The notes: generated by a model from the sequence alone, not told the origin. A stretch of 11,063 nucleotides of DNA from an uncultured Sphingobacteriales bacterium (GCA_946479435.1 CAMLFX010000098.1:1-11063), one strand, 5' to 3'; counted from the first letter of the stretch, positions 1-6,923 are shown. Numbers and translations: made by a program.

Positions 1-1
1 A

Positions 2-190
2 TACGAAGAAGCTGCCGTAAAGCAAATGACGCACTATGCATTTATTGGCGATGCAGAAAACGTAAAGCACAACCTTACACATTTTCAGCAGGAAACCCAA
101 CTGGACGAAATAATGGTTACCAGCCATATCTACGACCCACAGGCACGCATACATAGCTATGAGGTGCTGAAGGAGGTTTGGAAGGGATAA
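2..190 (+). CDS. C-terminal fragment of an LLM-class (luciferase-like) flavin-dependent oxidoreductase
   Basis: An open frame enters from the left edge and ends at TAA 188-190, giving the last 62 residues of a protein. The segment reading IGDAENVKHNLTHFQQ, then a stretch containing DEIMVTSHIYD and a final SYEVLKEVW, matches the C-terminal end of bacterial luciferase-like monooxygenases, where a 'G(S/D)PE.V...L..F..ETG.DE.MV.S.IYD...R..SYE' pattern is typical. These enzymes use reduced FMN to oxidise small organic substrates in the cytoplasm, but substrate cannot be told from the tail. The catalytic and flavin-binding parts lie outside the window. No terminator is visible between its stop and the next gene 22 bases on. 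The family call is recognition by memory of conserved residues, not a database match. Confidence 0.75.
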   Translation, partial: YEEAAVKQMTHYAFIGDAENVKHNLTHFQQETQLDEIMVTSHIYDPQARIHSYEVLKEVWKG

Positions 191-212
191 AGATGTTGCC
201 TATATTAGTATA

Positions 213-998
213 GTGGAACGGCCTTATACGCACATAGGCATTCAATACCTTATTGGCATTAGTATTTCCTTATTAATATTGGGGATTACCGAAGCTAGCA
301 TATATTTTTTTCCGAATGTGGGATTAAATATATTATATGTTCCATATATATTAATACCGCTAGGTCTTATTGCATTTTATTACTTGACTTTCAGCCATAG
401 CACCTGGTGGAGCATATTTAGTTTTATTATCAATTTTATAGCATGGGTTGCAGAGCAAGTAAATACAGAATTCAGGTTTGGCGAGACAGTATTTTACCGA
501 GGGCAATATTCTCAATTTAATATCATGGTATTGGGCGCTTTGTTTTGGGTAACAAATAAAGTATTGCTCGATCTGCTGATTCATGCTATAAAAAGTAGAA
601 ATAGTCGAAATAAAATTTCGATAAGTAGTGAGACAGAAATTTATGAAAAGCACACAAGTGGCGCCGGTTGGTATACTTTTGGCAATGGTAAAACTATAGG
701 ACAATCAGGTTCTGAAGGAGGATATATTATTGAGGACATTGAATATCATGAAGGCGCAAGAATTACTATAGAAAAAGATGCGGGCCTAGCGCCTCACGCC
801 ATAACATTAGGAATATACGGCTTGCTATTTCATACTAAGCTTGTATCTACCAGTACGGAAGTAATGCATTTTGTTGCGAGAACAAAAGCTTTGGTTGAAA
901 GTCTATTTATACATTTAAGTGTGGCTAAAGAAATGCAAAATGAACTGTGGCAAACTGAATATGACAGATTAGTTGATGAAATCTGTGAGAACAGGTAG
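213..998 (+). CDS. Orphan membrane protein with four predicted helices and a soluble C-terminal domain
   Basis: The protein has 261 residues and I do not recognise a named family. Hydrophobic segments at about 9-31, 39-59, 64-82 and 102-124 predict four membrane helices. A basic linker (KSRNSRNK, about 127-134) follows, then a soluble domain from about 145 to 235 containing GSEGGYIIEDIEY, RITIEKD and HAITLGIYGLLFHT. That soluble part reminds me of uncharacterised bacterial proteins with an ITxGIYGxxxHT pattern, but I cannot name them. The start is GTG at 213, the first usual start after an in-frame TGA at 168-170. The next in-frame ATG falls at residue 105, so either GTG is used, a rarer start such as ATT at 204 is used, or the 5' end is damaged. 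Lines I counted by hand inside the gene are about 23-33% G+C, well below later genes, which suggests transfer or relaxed selection. Function is unknown. Confidence 0.65.
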   Translation: MERPYTHIGIQYLIGISISLLILGITEASIYFFPNVGLNILYVPYILIPLGLIAFYYLTFSHSTWWSIFSFIINFIAWVAEQVNTEFRFGETVFYRGQYSQFNIMVLGALFWVTNKVLLDLLIHAIKSRNSRNKISISSETEIYEKHTSGAGWYTFGNGKTIGQSGSEGGYIIEDIEYHEGARITIEKDAGLAPHAITLGIYGLLFHTKLVSTSTEVMHFVARTKALVESLFIHLSVAKEMQNELWQTEYDRLVDEICENR

Positions 999-1039
999 AG
1001 ACCTCAACGTCTGCCAGTTTAACCCTTTAACAGCAGCTT

Positions 1040-1561
1040 TTATTTCTGTTTTATGCTGCCATATATTTTATACAATAAAACCCGTGCATAGTCCTCGTCA
1101 ATATTCCCTTCTTCGTATTTTATGAGGGTTAAGCCTACAATTTTGCCCTCCCTTACGCCATACAGAATTACATTTTTTTCCCGAGGATGTTCCAGCACCC
1201 ATATAATATAATTATTGGTGGTGTCTTCGTACAGTTTTTTTATTTCAATGCCTTCTGCATCGCTCCAATAGTCAGTATCCCATTTGTAAAAAGCTTTGGC
1301 AAGTTCAAATCCTTTTAAACTATCATTATAGAATTCCATCTTCTTAGGGTCGCGCACAGAAATCATTAATCCTAAGCCTTTCGCAGAATCTTTAAATCCA
1401 TATTGCCCCCCTTCAGGATAATCCTGTCCGCGCCCCCATTTTCCAGGCAAATTGAAAATCATTTCATTTACACTAACTTTTGTTGATTTTTCCTGTGTAT
1501 TAGCTATAACAGGTAATGCAGCAAATAGTACAAACAATAAGGAGATAAGGCGGTTGATCAT
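1040..1561 (-). CDS. Small exported hypothetical protein
   Basis: I chose the ATG at 1561, giving 173 residues. A frame beginning at TTG 1579 is six codons longer but would put extra residues ahead of a good signal peptide. From the ATG the protein begins MINRLISLLFVLFAALPVIA, with a positive residue, a hydrophobic core and a likely signal peptidase I site after A20. The mature part is polar, rich in Lys, Glu and Tyr, and has no cysteines, lipobox or known motif that I recognise. A late segment (NNYIIWVLEHPREKNVILYG) suggests alternating beta strands. It is probably periplasmic. The gene converges with the upstream orphan membrane gene (41 bases between stops) and diverges from the Crp/Fnr-like gene on the right, whose upstream region it shares. 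Function is not known. Confidence 0.7.
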   Translation of the reverse strand: MINRLISLLFVLFAALPVIANTQEKSTKVSVNEMIFNLPGKWGRGQDYPEGGQYGFKDSAKGLGLMISVRDPKKMEFYNDSLKGFELAKAFYKWDTDYWSDAEGIEIKKLYEDTTNNYIIWVLEHPREKNVILYGVREGKIVGLTLIKYEEGNIDEDYARVLLYKIYGSIKQK

Positions 1562-1600
1562 ATCTACAAGTATAAGCAATTCTTAAAATGAATTATCCCC

Positions 1601-1608
1601 TAGCTTTG
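1601..1608 (+). promoter_or_regulatory. Candidate Bacteroidota -7 box for the Crp/Fnr-like gene
   Basis: TAGCTTTG matches TAnnTTTG exactly and is identical to the box before the next gene at 2224. It lies 9 bases before the ATG at 1618, implying a very short leader. No clear TTG -33 element is seen upstream. If real, it excludes the in-frame ATG at 1588 as the start. Confidence 0.45.
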
Positions 1609-1617
1609 CTGCACATT

Positions 1618-2190
1618 ATGCACCCACTGCAAGTCCACATACAAAAGTTCACACAGATAGGTGAGGAAGATATGGAAGGCGTATTATCCTTCTTCGAACC
1701 GATAGAGGTAAAGAAAAAGCAGAACCTCCTGACCGAAGGCAATGTATGCAAGTACAACTATTTCGTAACAAAGGGTTTGCTGCGTATGTTCTTTGTAAAA
1801 GATAATGGCACAGAGCAAACCACGCAGTTTGCGCTGGAGAACTGGTGGCTGGCCGATTATGCTTCCTTTGGCAGCAAAGAACCATCAGCGTACTATATAC
1901 AAGCCGTAGAGAAAACAGAGGTGCTGGCCATCAGCTACGCTGCGCAGGAAGAAATGCTGCAACAATACCCGGCTATGGAGCGGTATTTCCGCATGGTGCA
2001 GCAACGCGCGCACGCCGCGGCGCAATTCAGGATACGCGCGCTGTACGATCTTTCAAGAGAAGAGCTATACCATCACTTCAACAATGCACACCCCGCTTTT
2101 GTGCAGCGTGTACCGCAGTATTTACTGGCATCGTTCCTGGGCTTTACGCCCGAATACCTGAGCGAAATAAGGGCAAAAAGAAAATCTTAA
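1618..2190 (+). CDS. Crp/Fnr-family transcriptional regulator
   Basis: A cytoplasmic DNA-binding regulator of about 190 residues, the usual length for this group. Residues about 25-110 form the cyclic-nucleotide-binding-like jelly roll (VCKYNYFVTKGLLRMFF, then GTEQTTQFALENWW). Residues about 112-150 are the long linker and dimer helix. The C-terminal end (QRVPQYLLASFLGFTPEYLSEIR, about 163-185) is the helix-turn-helix typical of Bacteroidota members. It lacks the N-terminal cysteine cluster of Fnr, so an iron-sulfur oxygen sensor is unlikely, and its effector is unknown. An in-frame ATG at 1588 would add ten residues, but a -7 box (1601-1608) falls inside that extension, and family members as I remember them begin near this HIQKF segment. 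The AhpD-like gene starts 62 bases downstream and is a frequent partner of such regulators, so it is the likeliest target. Confidence 0.9.
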   Translation: MHPLQVHIQKFTQIGEEDMEGVLSFFEPIEVKKKQNLLTEGNVCKYNYFVTKGLLRMFFVKDNGTEQTTQFALENWWLADYASFGSKEPSAYYIQAVEKTEVLAISYAAQEEMLQQYPAMERYFRMVQQRAHAAAQFRIRALYDLSREELYHHFNNAHPAFVQRVPQYLLASFLGFTPEYLSEIRAKRKS

Positions 2191-2223
2191 ACCAGTTTAA
2201 CGACTCATACAATACAGTGCACT

Positions 2224-2231
2224 TAGCTTTG
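2224..2231 (+). promoter_or_regulatory. Candidate -7 box for the AhpD-like gene
   Basis: TAGCTTTG, a perfect TAnnTTTG, lies 21 bases before the ATG at 2253, so the AhpD-like gene can be transcribed apart from the regulator. The leader between is A/T-rich with no Shine-Dalgarno sequence, as is common in Bacteroidota. No convincing -33 TTG is visible. Confidence 0.6.
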
Positions 2232-2252
2232 TGCTCTAAAATAATTTTATCA

Positions 2253-2693
2253 ATGGAAGCAAGAATAAATATCGAACAGCTAATGCCCGAAGCATATAAA
2301 TCAGTATATGCTTTATCGCTTATTACGGCTAAGTCCAACCTCACGCACATTCAAAAACAGCTTATCAAAGTAAGGGCGTCGCAAATAAATGGCTGCGCTT
2401 TTTGTATAGATATGCATACTAAAGAAGCCTTGAAAATAGGTGAAACACAGCAGCGCATTTTCCTGCTGAATGCATGGAGGGAAACCGCCCTCTTTACCGA
2501 TGAAGAGAAAGCGCTGATGGCGGTTACCGAAGAGGTGACACTGATAAGCCGGCAGGGGCTAACGGAAGCTACGTATCAACATGCGCTGCAGTATTTTAGC
2601 GAAGAGATCATAGCGCAGATCATCATGTCAACCGTGGTTATCAACGCATGGAACAGGATAGCGGTAAGCAGCCATACGCAAATACCGCAGTAA
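2253..2693 (+). CDS. Carboxymuconolactone decarboxylase family protein, AhpD-like
   Basis: A 146-residue, all-helical cytoplasmic protein. Residues 47-56 (GCAFCIDMHT) carry the Cys48-x-x-Cys51...His55 motif of the AhpD/CMD superfamily, in which the cysteine pair acts in thiol-dependent peroxide reduction. The surrounding pattern, with K.LI.VRAS.INGC before it and a later LFTDEEKALMA, is standard for Bacteroidota members. True carboxymuconolactone decarboxylases generally lack this cysteine pair, so a peroxidase or thiol-redox role is more likely than aromatic degradation. The frame is open far upstream inside the preceding gene, but the ATG at 2253 is chosen because it follows a -7 box by 21 bases and gives the usual family length. 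It ends in a strong hairpin at 2709-2747. Its substrate and thiol donor are unknown. Confidence 0.9.
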   Translation: MEARINIEQLMPEAYKSVYALSLITAKSNLTHIQKQLIKVRASQINGCAFCIDMHTKEALKIGETQQRIFLLNAWRETALFTDEEKALMAVTEEVTLISRQGLTEATYQHALQYFSEEIIAQIIMSTVVINAWNRIAVSSHTQIPQ

Positions 2694-2708
2694 GGTATAA
2701 GGATGCTG

Positions 2709-2747
2709 TAACAACAAAGCCACCCGTAACGAGTGGCTTTGTTGTTA
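2709..2747. terminator. Bidirectional hairpin terminator between convergent genes
   Basis: A perfect stem of about 15 base pairs (AACAACAAAGCCAC at 2710-2723 with GTGGCTTTGTTGTT at 2733-2746, plus T2709-A2747) with a 9-base loop. It sits between the AhpD-like stop at 2693 and the stop of the minus-strand secreted protein gene at 2765, so it can serve both. There is no long T-run after the stem on either strand, but the 3' arm is T-rich. Confidence 0.8.
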
Positions 2748-2764
2748 TATATAAAAACCTCTTA

Positions 2765-4447
2765 TTATTGTAATACCAATTGCTTTGTCATTTTTTGTGA
2801 ATTTGCCATTATCCGTACATGATACATACCACGTGGCAATTGCGACAAATTCAGTTGCAATTTCTTTCCACCTTCAGTTTGGTATTGCTGCACTTTCACG
2901 CCTATAACATTATATAGTTCAACTTCCACATGGCCGTTCAATGCCGTAAGATCAACAGTAGTATGGTCAGTAGCAGGGTTAGGATATACCTGCACCATTT
3001 GTATCGCATTCATTTCATCGATACCCGTAGCAATATGCGCGCGGGCCTTAACAGTTATCGGGCAGCCGCCTGCATTTACGATTGACACTGTATAAACACC
3101 GCTTTTATCTGCTATATATTCCGAACCTGTTGCATCGGGTATAGCTACACCATTAAAATACCACTGGTACGACAAATGCCCACCCGGCACACTTAGCGTA
3201 TCGCCATTTGCACTGATGGATATTATAAATGTATCTACCGCAACTATAGTTTTACATGCAGCATGTCCGCCACGTGGGTCGCCCTCATCTGTCATCATAT
3301 TTATCTGGTAAGTGCCCGGCGCTGTATATGTGTGTGTAAATGCTGACGAATAGGATACCTGGCTATTAGGCAAAGACAATACCGGAAATTGAATAACGAT
3401 TGAAGGATTATAGAAGTTAACGCTCATCATATACAATGTATCATTGTACCAGTACGGGCTCAGTTCCTCCATCGAAGCCGGTGCGCCTAAGGTTCCTAGC
3501 GAGGTTATGGTTGGTGTATTAGTTATATTGTTTGCAAAATCAAGCTTTAGCAAATCTCCACCTTCGTTCATTACCAGGGCATCGAAGCCGCCACAGTTGC
3601 GTAATATATTTATACCTCTTGGTAAACTGAATAATCCGCCGGGGTTGCCAAGATCATTGAATCCAGGGGTGTTATTCATCAGGCTGCTGCCAAAATCGTA
3701 ACGTACAAGCCTGTTCGATGTAAGATCTGTTGCCAGCAGGTACCAGTTACCATTTTGTTCATGCAAAGTGAAATAACAAGGTGTATAAGGATTGGGTAAT
3801 TGTGGGAAATTAAATATCGTGGGTGTATTGGTGAGAGCAGTACCAAAATCGAACCTTGTGATATAACGTGTTCCAAAACTTCCTATAAAACCAACCCACC
3901 TGCCATGATCTCTTTTAATGCTTATTTGCATGCTATAGTATAGGTTGGGACTATAGTCCATAGCATAAGCCGCAGGTATATTTGCAACAGACGTACCAAA
4001 TTCCAGCCTTATCAGCTTACTGCCATCCATTATAAAGCCAAACCAGTTGCTACCGTCCTTAATCACTTCCATGCCCTGCGGGTAGAAACTGAAAAGGTTG
4101 CCGGGATTACCCATGTCGTTAACAACGGGCGTACTATGTGGATTGGTGCCAAAATCCAACCTGAATAAATGAAAATCGGCGCTAACCACAAAACCGTAAT
4201 AATTACCGTTATCAATTACCATATTGGCATTAGCACCTATCTGAATATTGCTGCCCACCGGAGTAAGATGTGCGTTGCCAACAGAAAATATAGGACCCGT
4301 AGCATCGGGGCTGAATGTATATACTTGTGCTGTGTCATCGGACGTTACCGTAAAAGGGTTTCCCACGCAAACAGTGTCGGGTGCCTGAATTTGCCCTTTA
4401 GTTATTGTGCCTGCCAGCAATAGTAATAGAGTTAAGGTTTTTCTCAT
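2765..4447 (-). CDS. Secreted T9SS cargo protein with 51-residue repeats and a type A C-terminal sorting domain
   Basis: 560 residues. Residues 1-19 (MRKTLTLLLLLAGTITKGQ) are a Sec signal peptide. From about 60 to 350 there is a regular repeat. Its marker, a hydrophobic pair then R/K-x-D/E-F-G/A followed by N-T-P, occurs near residues 94, 145, 196, 247 and 299, so the period is 51 residues. Each unit also carries a W/Y-x-GF-type segment before the marker, consistent with beta-propeller blades. About 360-405 looks PKD-like (HTYTAPGTYQINM), and about 410-468 is Ig-like (YQWYFNGVAIPDATGSEY, then GVYTVSIVNAGGC). The last 75 residues, with VYPNPATD and LPRGMYHVRI and ending MTKQLVLQ, are the T9SS type A sorting domain that sends proteins across the outer membrane and is then removed. 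There is no catalytic motif, so binding or adhesion is an inference. Confidence 0.92.
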   Translation of the reverse strand: MRKTLTLLLLLAGTITKGQIQAPDTVCVGNPFTVTSDDTAQVYTFSPDATGPIFSVGNAHLTPVGSNIQIGANANMVIDNGNYYGFVVSADFHLFRLDFGTNPHSTPVVNDMGNPGNLFSFYPQGMEVIKDGSNWFGFIMDGSKLIRLEFGTSVANIPAAYAMDYSPNLYYSMQISIKRDHGRWVGFIGSFGTRYITRFDFGTALTNTPTIFNFPQLPNPYTPCYFTLHEQNGNWYLLATDLTSNRLVRYDFGSSLMNNTPGFNDLGNPGGLFSLPRGINILRNCGGFDALVMNEGGDLLKLDFANNITNTPTITSLGTLGAPASMEELSPYWYNDTLYMMSVNFYNPSIVIQFPVLSLPNSQVSYSSAFTHTYTAPGTYQINMMTDEGDPRGGHAACKTIVAVDTFIISISANGDTLSVPGGHLSYQWYFNGVAIPDATGSEYIADKSGVYTVSIVNAGGCPITVKARAHIATGIDEMNAIQMVQVYPNPATDHTTVDLTALNGHVEVELYNVIGVKVQQYQTEGGKKLQLNLSQLPRGMYHVRIMANSQKMTKQLVLQ

Positions 4448-4525
4448 CAGAATTTTTATTCAATGTGTAAAATATGTTTTTTATATGAAATAGGTATCTG
4501 GTGAGGAATGAAAAGAATATATATG

Positions 4526-4554
4526 GGTATGAATTAATCTATTATGGTATGAAT
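4526..4554. repeat. Pair of 9-base direct repeats 20 bases apart
   Basis: GGTATGAAT occurs at 4526-4534 and 4546-4554 in the AT-rich gap between the M50-like gene stop and the secreted-protein start at 4447. A two-turn spacing on one face of the helix could suit a regulator of the secreted-protein gene, but the region is AT-rich and chance is possible. The rest of the 122-base gap shows no clear -7 box or terminator. Confidence 0.35.
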
Positions 4555-4569
4555 ATGCTGTGAGCAGTA

Positions 4570-5349
4570 TTATCCTTCCACCCCACCCACCAGCAACCTG
4601 TTAACTACCACCACTATCACCAGCGCAATAACACCGCCTAGGTATATCTTCTTGCCAATACGTTCTTCTTCATCGAAATAAATTCCCGCACTGCGCAGGT
4701 AGTAGCCAAAAGGCCAGAGCAATACGAACGGGCTGGTAAGCGGTGCTATCAGGCTAAGTGTAGTGGGCACCGGGAAGTTGAGCAATGTTGTAACGCCTAT
4801 ACCAATGAACAGTGGCCAGAATACAAGGCTGTATATAAACTGCCTGCGTAGTTTGGCATCTGCTGCGGTTGTGCGGCTCATCATACCAATAAAATGTACC
4901 GACCATGCCTTGCCTAAAAAGAACAATACAACACCCGCCAATGCAGCCAGTGTATATATCAGCCACATAGGGCTACCAATATACCGCAGCACGAAGCCCA
5001 TATCGCCATAGCTAAAAAACGGCGCTATCATTACATAGCCAAAGAAACCAACATACCCGAATATACTCATGTACTGCATCAGCAATGAGATCATGCCTTT
5101 ATATTTATGACTGGTGAGCAACAGCTGAAATACAACACCCACCAGCAAGCTGACCACCGGCCCTGCAAACGCCGATATGCAGCGCGCGTTTTCCGATACA
5201 TCAGCATGCTGCACATAGTTATGGTGCAGTATCGCATCGCCACCCATGGCCAGTGTTGCCAGGAAGTGCCCGCATTCATGCAGGGTCATTTCTGCAATTG
5301 CAGCTACAATAAACGCTATAGATGAATTGATAATGATCTTTGAATGCAT
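4570..5349 (-). CDS. Membrane-embedded HExxH metallopeptidase-like protein (M50-like)
   Basis: 259 residues from the ATG at 5349. A longer frame from 5403 is rejected because that start lies only a few bases after the terminator hairpin at 5404-5430. Residues 24-28 (HECGH), inside the first hydrophobic region, form a HExxH zinc site. Around residue 62, AGPVVSLLVG fits the second conserved segment of M50 intramembrane proteases (AGPxxNxLL). A GDMGFV segment further on could provide an acidic third ligand, but no standard NxxPxxxLDG motif is seen, so activity is uncertain. About six hydrophobic segments are present, and the protein ends in a helix after a charged FDEEERIGKK loop. It could be a site-2-protease-like enzyme or an inactive relative. 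No sigma or anti-sigma factor gene is next to it. Confidence 0.75.
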   Translation of the reverse strand: MHSKIIINSSIAFIVAAIAEMTLHECGHFLATLAMGGDAILHHNYVQHADVSENARCISAFAGPVVSLLVGVVFQLLLTSHKYKGMISLLMQYMSIFGYVGFFGYVMIAPFFSYGDMGFVLRYIGSPMWLIYTLAALAGVVLFFLGKAWSVHFIGMMSRTTAADAKLRRQFIYSLVFWPLFIGIGVTTLLNFPVPTTLSLIAPLTSPFVLLWPFGYYLRSAGIYFDEEERIGKKIYLGGVIALVIVVVVNRLLVGGVEG

Positions 5350-5351
5350 AC

Positions 5352-5390
5352 CCGGCAAGATATAACATACATATATATATTGCCGGCAAA
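5352..5390 (-). promoter_or_regulatory. Possible promoter and CCGGCAA repeats before the M50-like gene
   Basis: On the minus strand a TTTG (5390-5387) precedes a TATATCTTG (5364-5356) by 22 bases, a loose fit to a -33/-7 pair, with the ATG 6 bases further. CCGGCAA occurs at 5352-5358 and again at 5383-5389, where it is part of the palindrome TTGCCGGCAA (5380-5389). The two copies are 31 bases apart, about three helical turns. Confidence 0.3.
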
Positions 5391-5403
5391 AATTATATGA
5401 CAA

Positions 5404-5430
5404 GGGAAAAGCCGCTGTTCAGGCGGCTTT
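5404..5430 (-). terminator. Rho-independent terminator of the cytochrome-cupin operon
   Basis: On the minus strand the stem AAAGCCGC (5430-5423) and GCGGCTTT (5415-5408) with a 7-base loop is followed by one more T (TTTT in all, 5410-5407) and then CCC. It begins 13 bases after the cupin stop codon and separates this operon from the M50-like gene. Confidence 0.85.
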
Positions 5431-5442
5431 GTATGGCAAGAA

Positions 5443-6003
5443 TTATTGCACGGTGTAATACTTCTCCAATGCTTTATCTACCCCTCTGCGCCTGGCTATA
5501 CGGGCTATAAAGTCGAACACACCCTTCTGTATGCTGAACGGAAGGCCGGGCAAATAGGTACCGCCCTTTTGAAATAAAATAGATAGCGGCAGTAAAGCGG
5601 GCAATCCTTTCTTATTGGTCAGCCCGTCGTTGGCAAGGCCATAAGCTATGCGCAACGTTTCCTCAAACTGCATAGCTGGCGTTATGGTGCAAAGAAACCT
5701 TACAGGTTCCGTAGCACTTGGGTTGAAGAAGCGGTGTATGGCATTCCTTAAAGCCACAGCCGTTTGCCCCGGCTGCAGGTGCATCACTTCCTTACCAAGC
5801 TGTATGCCCAATACGCCTTCCAGCACTTCAAACGATTCATCGAAATCGATATGGTAATGCATACCGTTGCCGCCATTGGGCGCCAGCTCTACTTCTACCA
5901 ATGTATAGGCGCCATTGGTTTCTGCTGCCGTTTTTACAAAGGATACCACGTCGCCTATCAGGGGGTTCTTTATTACTTTTGGTAACTGGTTCATGTTGTT
6001 CAT
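5443..6003 (-). CDS. Cupin-domain protein
   Basis: 186 residues with one conserved cupin barrel at about 35-110. Motif 1 reads GNGMHYHIDFDESFEVLEG, giving His49, His51 and Glu56 as likely metal ligands. Motif 2 reads LQPGQTAVALRNAIHRFFN, giving His90. All four usual ligand positions are therefore present, and a bound metal is likely. The C-terminal 70 residues (KGLPALLPLSILFQKGGTYLPG, then RIARRRGVDKALEKYY) are outside the barrel and seem specific to a subgroup. There is no signal peptide, so the protein is cytoplasmic. Its ATG at 6003-6001 overlaps the cytochrome TGA in ATGA, so translation is coupled to that gene. A second in-frame ATG three codons on is possible. Family members range from dioxygenases to sugar isomerases and binding proteins, and the substrate here cannot be told. 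Confidence 0.88.
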   Translation of the reverse strand: MNNMNQLPKVIKNPLIGDVVSFVKTAAETNGAYTLVEVELAPNGGNGMHYHIDFDESFEVLEGVLGIQLGKEVMHLQPGQTAVALRNAIHRFFNPSATEPVRFLCTITPAMQFEETLRIAYGLANDGLTNKKGLPALLPLSILFQKGGTYLPGLPFSIQKGVFDFIARIARRRGVDKALEKYYTVQ

Positions 6004-6875
6004 TTTAAAGAATGCAAATAGGTATATAATGCGTTTATCTCATCATTGGTGTATTGTGCAGTCATTTTCCAGGGCATATTCTCATTATCTACCTGGCGGC
6101 CCGCAGGTGTTTTGCCCGTGCGTAGCATTGTGGTAAACTGCTCCTGTGTCCATCGGCCGCTTGGTCCCAGCGCCGTAATATTGGGCACTTCAGGAAAGCC
6201 AGGCGCCAGTGGTTCGCCGCCCTGCATATTATCTCTGTGGCAACCTTTGCACGATATAGCCAGGTACTTGCCTTCAGCTATCAAATTGCCCGATGCTATA
6301 TCGGTTGTCATAGGTGCGTTGTGGTCTATCTTTTCTACCGATAGCAAAGGCATCTTATCCAGGAAAGCCATCACTCTTACTACAGGGCCTATACTGGTTG
6401 GCGGCAGTTCGTTATTCACGGTTTCCAGCTGCTGGCAGTAAGCAATGATAGCTGCCATATCTTTTTCTTTAAGTAAGGTGCTTTCGTGCGATGGCATAAA
6501 TAGCAACGGCTTGCCTTGCCTGTTGATGCCATGCCTTAGTGCCGTAAGCCAGTTTACAGTTGTATAATCATTGGGCAAACCACCTACCCCTTTAGTAAGG
6601 TTAGATGCAGTAAGCGTACCCAGGCCACCATCATTCATCATTACTTTACCGGCCATATTCTTTCCATGGCAATCGGTACACCCTTTTATAGCTACCAGGT
6701 GCGCACCCCTTGCTATAGTGGCGCTGTCTTCGGGTATCAGTATATTCTCTTCATGAAAAGAATATGTTTTGTTGATCCTGTATCCGATATTGAAATAAAC
6801 TACCGCGTAAAATATTAACGCTATTGCAGCCAGGCTACCTACTACTATCCCGATCCACTTTAAAATTTTTTTCAT
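6000..6875 (-). CDS. Membrane-anchored diheme cytochrome c
   Basis: 291 residues. An uncleaved helix at about 5-27 (KWIGIVVGSLAAIALIFYAVVYF) anchors the protein, with the rest in the periplasm. Two class I cytochrome c domains follow: CTDCH at 66-70 and CKGCH at 209-213 bind heme covalently. Met127 (FMPSH) and Met267 (NMPW) are the likely second axial ligands. Length and layout fit the diheme c-type subunits that pass electrons from periplasmic dehydrogenases to oxidases, but no dehydrogenase gene is adjacent, so its partner is unknown. It is the first gene of an operon with the cupin. Its ATG is 19 bases after the -7 box at 6895-6902, and the divergent AraC-type gene is the likely controller. 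Confidence 0.93.
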   Translation of the reverse strand: MKKILKWIGIVVGSLAAIALIFYAVVYFNIGYRINKTYSFHEENILIPEDSATIARGAHLVAIKGCTDCHGKNMAGKVMMNDGGLGTLTASNLTKGVGGLPNDYTTVNWLTALRHGINRQGKPLLFMPSHESTLLKEKDMAAIIAYCQQLETVNNELPPTSIGPVVRVMAFLDKMPLLSVEKIDHNAPMTTDIASGNLIAEGKYLAISCKGCHRDNMQGGEPLAPGFPEVPNITALGPSGRWTQEQFTTMLRTGKTPAGRQVDNENMPWKMTAQYTNDEINALYTYLHSLK

Positions 6876-6884
6876 TATATCTTC

Positions 6885-6892
6885 TATTTTTG
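6885..6892 (+). promoter_or_regulatory. Candidate -7 box for the araC-type gene
   Basis: TATTTTTG matches TAnnTTTG and points toward the AraC-type gene, implying a leader of about 65 bases that includes both operator repeats. It is the left arm of a perfect inverted repeat whose right arm is the opposite -7 box. No -33 TTG is present. Confidence 0.45.
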
Positions 6893-6894
6893 CA

Positions 6895-6902
6895 CAAAAA
6901 TA
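6895..6902 (-). promoter_or_regulatory. Candidate -7 box for the cytochrome-cupin operon
   Basis: TATTTTTG on the minus strand, 19 bases before the cytochrome ATG at 6875. There is no TTG at the -33 position. Instead the direct repeats at 6924-6959 start about 21 bases upstream, where an activator would touch RNA polymerase. Confidence 0.6.
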
Positions 6903-6923
6903 TTTTGGCTGTCGATCAGGCCG

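Noticed and set aside
1032..1059. GCAGC/GCTGC inverted repeat as a terminator for the small exported protein gene
   Set aside because: Only five pairs with a 17-base loop, overlapping the stop codon, and no T-run.
1562..1574. TATACTTG on the minus strand as a -7 box for the small exported protein
   Set aside because: It imperfectly fits the consensus and lies only 5 bases from the ATG, unlike the 17-21 base distances at the clearer promoters.
1845..2252. Long N-terminal extension of the AhpD-like frame running through the Crp/Fnr-like gene
   Set aside because: It is the out-of-frame reading of a clear regulator gene. The conserved protein begins at the ATG at 2253 behind a -7 box.
5350..5403. 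18-residue N-terminal extension of the M50-like protein
   Set aside because: It would start right after a terminator hairpin, and its residues look like translated intergenic DNA.
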